From NCBI GenBank assembly GCA_950097015.1, contig CATNEN010000041.1, forward strand, positions 1,182,001 through 1,246,000: a stretch of 64,000 bases of DNA, written 5' to 3'. This DNA comes from Macrostomum hystrix. Its lineage: Eukaryota; Platyhelminthes; Macrostomidae. Made by a program: the position numbers and the translations under genes. This document shows, piece by piece, positions 35,588 through 46,883 of this stretch. The notes beneath the pieces are model-generated. The model was not told the DNA's origin and did no database searches. It saw nothing but the letters and a program-made list of their open reading frames with translations. Positions within the stretch are counted from its first letter, which is position 1; every line of letters begins with the position of its first letter.

Positions 35588-36970
35588 AGAATTTGGAGCT
35601 CTTCTATGAGTCTTGGAGCTCTTCTATGAGTCTTGGAGCTCTTCTATGAGTATTGGAGCTCTTCTATGAGTCTTGGAGCTCTTCTATGAGTCTTGGAGCT
35701 CTTCTATGAGTATTGGAGCTCTTCTATGAGTATTAGAGCTCTTCTATGGGTATTGGAGCTCTTCTATGAGTCTTGGAGCTCTTCTATGAGTATTAGAGCT
35801 CTTCTATGGGTATTGGAGCTCTTCTATGAGTCTTGGAGCTCTTCTATGAGTCTTGGAGCTCTTCTATGGGTATTGGAGCTCTTCTATGAGTCTTGGAGCT
35901 CTTCTATGAGTCTTGGAGCTCTTCTATGAGTATTGGAGCTCTTCTATGAGTATTAGAGCTCTTCTATGGGTATTGGAGCTCTTCTATGAGTCTTGGAGCT
36001 CTTCTATGAGTCTTGGAGCTCTTCTATGGGTATTGGAGCTCTTCTATGAGTCTTGGAGCTCTTCTATGAGTCTTGGAGCTCTTCTATGGGTATTGGAGCT
36101 CTTCTATGAGTCTTGGAGCTCTTCTATGAGTATTAGAGCTCTTCTATGAGTCTTGGAGCTCTTCTATGAGTATTGGAGCTCTTCTATGAGTATTAGAGCT
36201 CTTCTATGGGTATTGGAGCTCTTCTATGAGTCTTGGAGCTCTTCTATGAGTCTTGGAGCTCTTCTATGAGTCTTGGAGCTCTTCTATGAGTATTGGAGCT
36301 CTTCTATGAGTATTGGAGCTCTTCTATGGGTATTGGAGCTCTTCTATGAGTCTTGGAGCTCTTCTATGAGTATTGGAGCTCTTCTATGAGTATTGGAGCT
36401 CTTCTATGAGTATTAGAGAGCTCTTCTATGAGTATTGGAGCTTGTATTTGAGTCTGCGAGCTTTTCTGTGAGTCTACAAGCTTTTCTATGAGTCTTGGAG
36501 CTCCTTCTATGAGTCTTGGAGCTCCTTCTATGAGTCTTGGAGCTCCCTCTATGAGTCTTGGAGCTCCTTCTATGAGTCTACAAGCTTTTCCATGAGCCTA
36601 CGAGCTCTTCTATAAGTCTACGAGCTCTTCTATGAGTCTACGAGCATTTCTATGAGTCTACGAGCATTTCTTTGAGTATACGAGCATTTCTATGAGTCTA
36701 CGAGCATTTCTATGAGTCTACGAGCTTTTCTATGAGTCTTGGAGCTCCTTCTATGAGTCTTGGAGCTCCTTCTATGAGTCTTGGAGCTCCCTCTATGAGT
36801 CTTGGAGCTCCTTCTATGAGTCTACAAGCTTTTCCATGAGCCTACGAGATCTTCTATGAGTCTACGAGCTCTTCTATGAGTCTACGAGCATTTCTATGAG
36901 TCTACGAGCATTTCTTTGGGTCTACGAGCTTTTCTATGAGTCTTGGAGCTTGTATTTGAGTCTGCGAGCT
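35588..36970. repeat. 20-bp minisatellite, perfect then degenerate
   Basis: Up to about 36420 the unit is TATGAGTCTTGGAGCTCTTC with TATT or TCTT and GAG or GGG variants. From 36421 to 36970 related but diverged units occur (CTACGAGCATTTCTATGAGT), including a duplicated sub-block (about 36475 and 36735). Confidence 0.93.
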
Positions 36971-37605
36971 TCTCAATCAAGCTTTTTAGGCTTTCTTGGC
37001 CCTCATAACCTCCTGTAAGTAGTGTGAGAAAGGTATGCCAAATATTTCATTATTAACTAGATCCACATCTTGCGAGCCATTAGAAATCGGAGACATCAAA
37101 GGAAGTTACGTAACAGGCCGAGCCCCCGTGTAAGATGTCTGCGAACCGACCGCACCTCCACCTGACTTATCAGGCCTCATCTGGACAGGAAGCTGCTGAA
37201 GCTGCAATCAATATGATTGCGCTAACTCCGCCATTCTCATAGGCCGGCTGTGAACTGGACGGCAAAGCCAGCAAAGCTGCATTTCTTCAGCAGATTACAA
37301 GAAAACATGCGTTCTGCAGATTAAAACAGAGAAGGAAAAGAAATTGCTTTGGCACGTCACGCGGAAAGGATTCAGTGTCTATCTATCCCGGACTGGGAGC
37401 AGCCATAGTGGGGATCTTTCCCTCCCAAGCGTCCGTGCAGTTGTTCCCGCCGGGACTCTACTGCACTGAATGGGATATAAAGACGGCGCATGAAGAAAAG
37501 TGTCTTCTGAACAGATGAACCCGCACGGAAACTGTTCTTGATGAAGTCGTGGGACTGCTTGAAAGGGCGAAATATGGTTCGTACTGGTGTCTAATCGGTT
37601 TATCC
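36971..37605. other. Non-repetitive DNA, nothing recognised
   Basis: No convincing exon or element was seen. Confidence 0.4.
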
Positions 37606-37607
37606 TC

Positions 37608-37850
37608 CTGTCTAACCTGCTGGTGCCACTGTCTCGCCTGTTGGGGCCACTGTCTCACCTGTTGGTGCCAATGTCTCACCTGTTGGTGCCACTGTCTCAC
37701 CTGTTGGTGCCAATGTCTCACCTGTTGGTGCCACTGTCTCACCTGTTGGTGCCACTGTCTCACCTGTTGGTGCCACTGTCTCACCTGTTGGTGCCACTGT
37801 CTCACCTGTTGGTGCCACTGTCTCACCTGTTGGTGCCACTGTCTCACCGG
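37608..37850. repeat. 21-bp minisatellite carrying a splice-donor motif on the minus strand
   Basis: The + unit is CTCACCTGTTGGTGCCACTGT, about 12 copies. The minus strand reads CAACAG|GTGAGACAGTGG, so each copy contains a near-consensus 5' splice site. No recognised exon adjoins it. Confidence 0.92.
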
Positions 37851-38290
37851 TTTGTTCGGCAGTCAAACGGGCGCCAATCTCGAACAGTTTTGTACTCAAG
37901 CTTTGAGTACTCTTTGGACAAGTGCATCATTAAAATCTTCCAGTCCCGCCACGTTAAAAGTGCAGTAAGAGTTCGAATCGGCCGGATCAGCTCGGTGAGC
38001 CATTCGGAAATTGCTCCGACTAAACTCTCAAACTAGACCTGAGCAAAAACTCAATTGCCAGCCGAAGCTGCAACTCGCCGGCCAGTTAAGGGTTCGATTC
38101 CGCAGCTCTGGGGTGGTGGATCGAGACTTCCAAACTCTAGCGAGTCATTCGCAGAGTCACTCTTCAGCTTACAGACTCCATTAGCCCTGATACTTATCAG
38201 TCCCTTTGGTAGAGCGTCTCAGTGGGTTTGAAAATTCAGCAATTTCTTGTTCCCAAGTGGGTAAGCCGGAAGGCATCCTGCGACAACGCT

Positions 38291-38510
38291 GCCCACAGTC
38301 TGTCACACCTCATTCAGCACCCTGCATGAGTCACTGCCCACAGTCTGTCATACATCATTCAGCACCCTGCATGAGTCACTGCCCACAGTCTGTCACGCAT
38401 CATTCAGCACCCTGCATGAGTCACTGCCCACAGTCTGTCACACATTATTCAGCACCCTGAATGAGTCCCTGCCCACAGCCTGTCACACATCATTCATCAT
38501 CCCTGTATGA
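38291..38510. repeat. 45-bp minisatellite, about 5 copies
   Basis: The unit begins GCCCACAGTCTGTCACAC and ends GCATGAGTCACT, with minor substitutions in the last copy. Confidence 0.9.
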
Positions 38511-39285
38511 GCCACTGCTCATGATGTGGCAGACGCATTAGTGTTTTGTCGTTGCCAGGCTATCGCGGACACCAACCTGCGTGATCAGAGCGGCCGATGC
38601 CCGGGTCTCAGGTGCTCCCAATGGCCCGGAGACTTTGCCCACATGCCCACATCATGCAGTTCCCTTTCTTTCTCATTCCGCCCAAGCGATTGAAGCCCTG
38701 TGATAAACTTTCCCCAGCCTCCAAGCCGGCCTCATCGCCCAGCACTTTGAGCAGTCTTAATGGGGCCGCCTCATCTGAAATCTTCCAGCCGAGTCGGGTG
38801 GGTGCAGAAGAAATTCAGCGACGCTGGAAATTGGCACTGAGGGGAGCGCTTGGGCGGGGCGCAGGCCGCGGGAGGGCAGGAGACAGTGGGGGCCGGAACT
38901 CGATTCCCGGGAGGCGGATCAGGAAGTCAGATTAGGGAGGCACTTCGCCCACCCCCGCCTCCGCAGCCAATTTTCCCAGAGAGCCGAGGCTCGCAGGTTC
39001 CTCTGCAAGAAAAACCGAATCAAATTTCCAAGAAGAGTTGCAGCCAATTTCTCGCATTCCCACCGAGAGCCTGAAAACTGCAGGTGGCTCGGTGGGAATT
39101 CCAGTCGATTTGACGCATTTGTCGAAATCTGACTCGTCAGCTTAATGAGTGTTCTCATGTGGAACCGCACAGGTGTGCCTTAGCAGCCGATCATTGGGCC
39201 TGGCTATCACATTTCCGCAGTCAATCGTTTCAGAAAATGTTTTATAGAAATAAGTCGCCAATTTTAATATGTATCAGTTGCAGCA
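38511..39285. other. Non-repetitive DNA, nothing recognised
   Basis: Moderately GC-rich. No homologous exon, RNA gene or element was seen. Confidence 0.4.
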
Positions 39286-39286
39286 T

Positions 39287-39702
39287 CATCTAACCACTCC
39301 CTGCATGTCTAACCACTCCCTGCATGTCTAACAACTCCCTGCATGTCTAACCACTCCCTGCATGTCTAACCACTCCCTGCATGTCTAACCACTCCCTGCA
39401 TGTCTAACCACTCCCTGCATGTCTAACAACTCCCTGCCTGTCTAACCACTCCCTGCATGTCTAACCACTCCCTGCATGTCTAACCACTCCCTGCCTGTCT
39501 AACCACTCCCTGCATGTCTAACCACTCCCTGCATGTCTAACCACTCCCTGCATGTCTAACCACTCCCTGCATGTCTAACCACTCCCTGCATGTCTAACCA
39601 CTCCCTGCCTGTCTAACCACTCCCTGCATGTCTAACCACTCCCTGCCTGTCTAACCACTCCCTGCATGTCTAACCACTCCCTGCCTGTCTAACCACTCCG
39701 TG
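39287..39702. repeat. 19-bp minisatellite, about 22 copies
   Basis: The unit is TAACCACTCCCTGCATGTC, with GCCTGTC and TAACAACT variants. Confidence 0.93.
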
Positions 39703-40210
39703 ATTTGAATCAATGGCGAGGTCGAGCATAGGGCGAGGGCGAGAAGTCCGGTGAGCACGCAGATAATTTCAAGTCCACGCTAGGCATAGCACATTCCAGT
39801 GTTTATGCAGCAGCTCTGCATAACATTTCTCTGGCTGCCACAAAAAGGCAACAAACTAGAAGATTCCGCGCAGCCAAAATCATTTCCGTTTAAGGCGTTT
39901 AAGACACTGCAGACACTACCCGAGTTTGAAAAACAGTTCTTGCACTAAGAGGCGCAGGTGGGCCGCTGGTAGCCATTCGACTGGAAGGGGGGGCAGGAGT
40001 TGAAGTCCACTCAGCCAGCGAATTGATTTGGCTACACTGTCTGTGGAATTCAGGCCGCATTGCCGCACCGGGGGCTGCGGCGAGACCAGGTCTGACTGCG
40101 CAAATTCTCGCCGTTCATTTTGTCCAGAGGGCTACGGTTTTGTTTATAGGCGCCGAGAGAAATATAAGTAGCATATTCAGCGGCCTAAAACTTCAGTGAG
40201 CTTTGAAATC
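39703..40210. other. Non-repetitive DNA, nothing recognised
   Basis: No exon or element was identified between two minisatellites. Confidence 0.4.
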
Positions 40211-40224
40211 TCTTATTTTAAGAC

Positions 40225-41820
40225 TTGTTTGTGAAATTTCGTGCTTGTGAAGTTTTGAATTTGTGAAGTTTCATGTTCTTGAAGTTTTGGGTTCGTGAAG
40301 TTTCTGGTTTGTGAAGTTTCGGGTTTGTGAAGTTTCTGGCTTGTGAAGTTTCGGGTTTGTGAAGTTTCGGGTTTGTGAAGTTTCTGGCTTGTGAAGTTTC
40401 GGGTTTGTGAAGTTTCTGGCTTGTGAAGTTTCGGGTTTGTGAAGTTTCTGGTTTGTGAAGTTTCTGGTTTGTGAAGTTTCTGGTTTGTGAAGTTTCTGGT
40501 TTGTGAAGTTTCGGGTTTGTGAAGTTTCTGGTTTGTGAAGTTTCATGTTCGTGAAGTTTCTGGTTTGTGAAGTTTCGGGTTTGTGAAGTTTCTGGCTTGT
40601 GAAATTTCGTGCTTGTGAAGTTTTGAATTTGTGAAGTTTCATGTTCGTGAAGTTTTGGGTTCGTGAAGTTTCTGGTTTGTGAAGTTTCGGGTTTGTGAAG
40701 TTTCTGGCTTGTGAAGTTTCGGGTTTGTGAAGTTTCTGGCTTGTGAAGTTTCGGGTTTGTGAAGTTTCTGGCTTGTGAAGTTTCGGGTTTGTGAAGTTTC
40801 TGGTTTGTGGAGTTTATGTTCGTGAAGTTTCGGGTTTGTGAAGTTTCTGGTTTGTGAAGTTTCTGGTTTGTGAAGTTTCGGGTTTGTGAAGTTTCTGGTT
40901 TGTGAAGTTTCATGTTCGTGAAGTTTCTGGTTTGTGAAGTTTCGGGTTTGTGAAGTTTCTGGCTTGTGAAGTTTCGGGTTTGTGAAGTTTCTGGTTTGTG
41001 GAGTTTATGTTCGTGGAGTTTCGGGTTTGTGAAGTTTCTGGTTTGTGAAGTTTCGGGTTTGTGAAGTTTCTGGTTTGTGAAGTTTCGGGTTTGTGAAGTT
41101 TCTGGTTTGTGGAGTTTATGTTCGTGAAGTTTCGGGTTTGTGAAGTTTCTGGTTTGTGAAGTTTCGGGTTTGTGAAGTTTCTGATTTGTGAAGTTTCTGG
41201 TTTGTGAAGTTTCGGGTTTGTGAAGTTTCTGGTTTGTGAAGTTTCTGGTTTGTGAAGTTTCTGGTTTGTGAAGTTTCTAGTTTGTGGAGTTTCGGGTTTG
41301 TGAAGTTTCTGGTTTGTGAAGTTTCGGGTTTGTGAAGTTTCTGGTTTGTGAAGTTTCTGGTTTGTGAAGTTTCGGGTTTGTGAAGTTTCTGGTTTGTGGA
41401 GTTTATGTTCGTGAAGTTTCGGGTTTGTGAAGTTTCTGGTTTGTGAAGTTTCTGGTTTGTGAAGTTTCTGGTTTGTGAAGTTTCGGGTTTGTGAAGTTTC
41501 TGGTTTGTGAAGTTTCATGCTCGTGAAGTTTCTGGTTTGTGAAGTTTCGGGTTTGTGAAGTTTCTAGTTTGTGGAGTTTCGGGTTTGTGAAGTTTCTGGT
41601 TTGTGAAGTTTCTGGTTTGTGAAGTTTCGGGTTTGTGAAGTTTCTAGTTTGTGGAGTTTCGGGTTTGTGAAGTTTCTGGTTTGTGAAGTTTCGGGTTTCT
41701 GAAGTTTCTGGTTTGTGAAGTTTCGGGTTTGTGAAGTTTCGGGTTTGTGAAGTTTCGGGTTTGTGAAGTTTCGGGTTTGTAAAGTTTCTGGTTTGTGAAG
41801 TTTCTGGTTTGTGAAATTTC
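40225..41820. repeat. 16-bp minisatellite, about 100 copies
   Basis: The unit is GAAGTTTCGGGTTTGT or GAAGTTTCTGGTTTGT. Rarer variants (GTTCATGTTC, GTGGAGTTTATGTTC) recur and mark block duplications. Reading frames through it have a 16-residue (48 bp) period and are not genes. Confidence 0.94.
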
Positions 41821-44800
41821 GGGTTCATAAATATTTTTAGTTCGAACACTTATGAATTTGCAGTATTAAGCTTTCACGTGTTTCAAGATTCGCCAAGTTT
41901 CATTGTAACGAACAGCCCCCTGCCCAGCCCAGAAAACACTGGGTTTAACAGACTACGAGTAATACTTTTAGCAGCAGCGGCAGCCAAGCAAACTGGCATG
42001 CAAATTTCAGGATTCATTTCACAATCCGCTGGCGGCGCCGGGGCTGATTAATTATGGCTTTCCGACCTCGCGGGGTCAGGTGGCGGGCAGAAGAGCAAGC
42101 CACAAGTCTCGCATAGTTGAAATTTTATGACCGCAGAGCAGAGCACAGAGCTTGCTTTGATAACACTGCCGCATACTGCAGAGCGGCGACAAGTGGAACA
42201 GGTGCGGCGATAGAAGAGTGCATGTGCTGCGCAAAAGCAAGCTGCCTTAATAAACCTCACATGGTCCACTAAAGGATTCAAGGATAATTCAAGGATCGAT
42301 GAAACACAGATTTGGGAAAAGTGCATCAAGGATGGCTTGTAGATGTGTATATTGAAAGCTTCAATTCACAGCAACGGCAGTAGTGCACACATAACACTGA
42401 GTCCCACATAAATTCACTATGTGAGACGAATCGGTGAAGTACTCCTGGCTCGCCTGCGACTCGAGCACGCTAAATTAATAGGAGTTAATCGGATCAGGGG
42501 GACTGAGACAGGGGCCACTGACGTGGGGGGGGGCTGGCCGCACGAAAAGGGGAAAAACTGCTTCGCGAGGCGAGGGGAAAAGAAAAGTAGGGATTGTGGG
42601 GGGAGCAGGCAGGGGCGACTGCTTTTTGAGTGCGGGCCGAGAATAAAAGGGAGAATAAGTGGAACTGGGGAAGCGATGAGGCGGAATGGGAGTCTGCAGG
42701 GGCTGCTGGGGAATCCGGATGAAATCCAACTCTACTCAAACCTGGCGACTCAGGAAATAGAACTGAGCGACCCACCCGCGGCACACGCACCGAATCTGCA
42801 AAGCTGGAACTTGGCTCAGTTGGCGGTGCAACTTGGCACCTGGGACTGAGCCAAGCTGCTCTGAGACACCTGGGAGACGGTCTATTGACAGGCTGGAGAC
42901 AGACGACAGCCTGAGAGGCAGGGATCAAAGACTAAAGGACCGATGACTAGACTGTAAGACAGCGAGCTACAGACTGTAAGACAGCGAGCTACAGACTGTA
43001 AGACAGTGAGCTACAGGCTGTAAGAGAGCGAGTTACAGACTTTCAGACAGCAAGCTACAGATACATGATAACAGGCAGAGAGTGACAGATGTAACAAGCG
43101 AAAAAGAGAGAGCTAAGACACGGAGGCCGCAGTCGGCCAAATCGGAACGCACAAACTCTGTTAAATACATACTTCGTGCCCTAAAGTTCACCGGCGGATT
43201 GACCGCTGAAGCGTTAAAATCCGGGATTCCAGAGACACTTTTGAGTAACATTTCCGAACCATTGCGGTGCACAGCAGGAAAGGTGCAGATTAGGACGCGG
43301 CCCGTTTAGGGTGCAACGCGGCCTCTGTCAGCCGAGACTTAGCTAAACTCATTAAGCTTAGTCTCTGGCCAATCCAAGGCCCCATTAAGACCAGTCTAGT
43401 AAGTTGCTAAGCGACTTCTGACTCGCATTGAAGATTTATAGCCGGGACCGCTTAGCCGCTGCATTAGACGGAAGGTGTTGAACTTTTAAGGTCGAGACCG
43501 GCCTGCCGCTGAGAGGGGGTTGTAAAGCGAGCCAAGTGCCCCAGGAGGGGGCGGCTGACACCCTCTGTCAACTGAACACAGGCCAGGTATTTCTGCTTCA
43601 TAACGGCGGAGTGCGGGGCTGGTTGGGGCGGGAAACAGATCTGGCTTGTGGAACAGGCGGAGCAGCAGATGTCACTCTCCCGGCCAGTCCAAATCGCTGT
43701 TTTCACCCCGAGGCCGGCGTGTGTGTTTTTCCAGCCCAGCCGGGAACAAGCAGCCGCAGCGCTGCCCGCCTTCGCAGAATCCGAAGGCCTCGGAGTGGGA
43801 GAAAAAGGCACAAGAGGGCAGGCAGCCCCGCCCGCGACGACGCACTTCCGCAGCCCCGCACCCGCCGCGGCTCTCGGCGAACAGTGGGATGAGGATCCGC
43901 GAGCAAGCGAACAAATTATCCCCTTCACATGGGGAGTGAAGTGAGTGCTGACAGGCCACAGCAGCGCAGCAGTGCTCGTGCACCAACAGAGGGCCATTTT
44001 GCAGACGGCGCCTAACCCGCCGAGGGCAGGTGGAAAAGCAAGAAGAAGGCTTATCACTGGAGTTCAAGTGTTTCATTAATTTCACTGTCCACTGAGTACA
44101 GAGTCCACTGAGAGGAGCCACGGGCAACCGCGGGTGTGCGGCGCGTGTTCAGAAAAAAGCATCAGCAGCAGCAGCAGCAGCAGGTAGCGGCGGCACCAAA
44201 GGACTGGCTTAGTCATCAGCATTGGAGGCGGGCGTTGCTCGGAGGCCTGTCGGAGGCTGGGGCGGGGGCTAAGTGATGAATGGAGGCCCGAACCGCCACC
44301 CGCCTCAGCTCAGCTGCCCGGCCTTCCAATTATTCTGCGCGAGCCCGGGTCTGGAATCCCTCTGGAAGCGCTCACTCGGCGGCGCAATGGCCCCGCCATC
44401 CCCACCGACCCACCGAAAAACACGCGCGGGCCCGCCGTCCCGTCCCAGTCACTAATCAGGCCGAGAAAGTCCCAAGGAGAAAAATGCCTCCCCTTCTCTC
44501 CAGGGGGGAGGGGGGAGAGGGGCACGCGCCAGCCGCTGACTGACTGACTGAGTCACAGCCGCTGTGCACTTTAAGGCTGGCCAGCACTGCCCGCCGACGC
44601 ATCACGGAGGCTGAGGAAAAAGGCGGCGGCGGCTGCCAGGGCAAGTCAGCGTCGGGCAGTGATTTATAAAATATAAAAAATAAAGAGAACGCGAGAGAGA
44701 GAAGAGGATTTTTTTATCTCCTTGCGACTCGCGGCCTCGGGAAATCAGAATCGGAGGGGAGGCTGCAGCAATTCCATTTCATTGAGAGTTAGCGAAAGAG

Positions 44801-45090
44801 GCGGGCGGCGCGGCTCGAGTCTCGAGGCAGAAATGGCGCAGTCAGCGGCTGAGAGCTTCCGCCTGCGTGCCGCCGCCCCCACCCTGGAGTTGGGCGAATT
44901 GGGCACTGATTGAATTCCATTCACTTCGGGCCACAATGTCTGCGGTCAGTGCGCAAAAGATTCAGCTGGCTCGATGTTGGGAGCGGTGGGGTTTAGGGAT
45001 ATTTTTTTCAATCCAAATCTTTCACAAATCAAAGTTCATAAATTTCTCGGATCAAGGCCTGCAGAAATCGAACCCCTTCAGACTATTGAA
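41821..45090. other. GC-rich non-coding block with small repeats, no gene recognised
   Basis: It contains a 22 bp array (CAGACTGTAAGACAGCGAGCTA, about 42945-43060) and a (CAG)7 at 44163-44183. Between about 43500 and 44900 GC and CpG content rise clearly above the neighbours. This could mark a promoter or 5' UTR of a gene whose coding exons I did not find. No open frame here resembles a known protein. Confidence 0.4.
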
Positions 45091-45097
45091 ATCCAAG

Positions 45098-45445
45098 ACA
45101 TACCTGAGCACAGAACTCCAAGACATACCTGAGCACAGAACTCCAAGACATACCTGAGCACAGAACTCCAAGACATACCTGAGCACAGAACTCCAAGGCA
45201 TACCTGAGCACAGAACTCCAAGACATACCTGAGCACAGAACTCCAAGACATACCTGAGCACAGAACTCCAAAACATACCTGAGCACAGAACTCCAAGACA
45301 TACCTGAGCACAGAACTCCAAGACATACCTGAGCACAGAACTCCAAGACATACCTGAGCACAGAACTCCAAGACATACCTGAGCACAGAACTCCAAGACA
45401 TACCTGAGCACAGAACTCCAAGACATACCTGAGCACAGAGCTCCA
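45098..45445. repeat. 25-bp minisatellite with a splice-donor motif on the minus strand
   Basis: The + unit is GACATACCTGAGCACAGAACTCCAA, 14 copies, almost perfect. The minus strand reads TGCTCAG|GTATGTCTTGG: a near-consensus donor in every copy. It lies downstream of the abLIM stop codon. Confidence 0.94.
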
Positions 45446-45449
45446 AGAC

Positions 45450-46883
45450 ATGCATGCATCCAAAACAAGAATGTCAAAATCCAAATATTTCAGTGGAAGA
45501 AAACCCAAATATCCCACTTCTAGAATGTCAAAACCCAATTATCCACAGTCCAAGAATATCAAATCCCAAGCAATTTCAGTCCTAGAGCATCAAAACAATG
45601 AAATATCAAGTTATATGATGTAAAATCTAAAGAATTAAAAAAACAAAGGCAAAAACAATGATACGGCCGTGGCGGAGGTTTGTGATTTGATTTTAGCTTG
45701 AACTAAATGAATAGATAATATATTTCAGAGCAAATCATCTATATTTGTATATAGGAAATACACTGACTGTACTTTAAATAATTGATTGCATAAGTTAGTT
45801 GGGCCGGTGAATATTAGTGAAAAGGAGCAGCTGGGTGCGAGGTAAGTAGCAGCGGCGGAGGCGGCAAAAAACGCAGGTAATAAGCGGCCAGCAGGTGGGA
45901 AGGAGCGCGGGTGGACTGGGTACTCAGGCATTACAAGCTGGCCTCCGCTGTAAAATCTGCATCACAAAAAACTGAACAAAATAAACAGAACACAATGATC
46001 CGAGAAACTTCTGCGGTGCAGGTCGCTAATAAAAAAATAATGATCAGCTGTGTAAACACTAATACAAGAGTAAATCAATAAATAGGATAATAATATCAGA
46101 TAAGTTGAGTTGGGTCTAATTGCAAATCACAAAATCTAAATTCAAACAATCTAAAATTTTAGCAAAAAAATCTATAAAAAAACAAAGCTGGAAAACTCAA
46201 ACAAAACCAGTTTTGACGTATTGCTAAAATGAAATAAAGAAAAAGGCGACAATAAAAGTACACGAGAAACTTTTTCATTGATTAATGACTCGCAGGGCTG
46301 AGAGATTGACCGCCAGGTATGAGTAGGGTATGAGTAGGGTTCAATCATTGAGAAGGGATTGGTCATTGAGCCAAGCTGTGCCCTCCGTTGCTAGTCCAAA
46401 CACAAAATATCACTCATGAGTTCAACTAGAGCCATTGAGCTGTAATAGAATACCCAACTCAATAAAAGATCAGCAGCGTCAGCATTAGCAGCAGCTAAAT
46501 AAAATCATGAAAAGCCACAGATTTGATTGGAATACTATGCCAAAAAAGACGTGGGACAAAGCAGCAGGGCGAAAAAAGACAAAATTAGACAAATAAAAAA
46601 ACAGCGGCGCGCATTTGCACTGATTGATTGCTACTAGAAGCAACTGGCAACGACAGACAGTCTGTCAGCAGGAAAGGAAAGCTAGCGGCAGTGGGAGATG
46701 GTGGGAATCAAGGAAGCTGATAAGCCACGCCTGCCCGCGGCACACGTTGCAAATTCAAATGAATTTGAATTGACGCCAAATCTAAGCTGGTGTGAAGAGA
46801 AATTCACATTTGTTTTACTTCTAGAACTTAAATTGAATGCGAATCTTAACGTTACGGTTTAATCATAAAAGTCCAAATTGCGC
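45450..46883. other. AT-rich DNA, probably including the abLIM 3' UTR
   Basis: This is the 3' flank of the minus-strand abLIM gene. No minus-strand AATAAA was found close to the stop codon, so the UTR end is unknown. Only very small duplications are present (GGTATGAGTA near 46317). Confidence 0.4.

Noticed and set aside
40218-41849. Frames with 'NQKLHKPETSQTRNFT' repeats
   Set aside because: 16 bp minisatellite; frame breaks fall where units vary; no homology.
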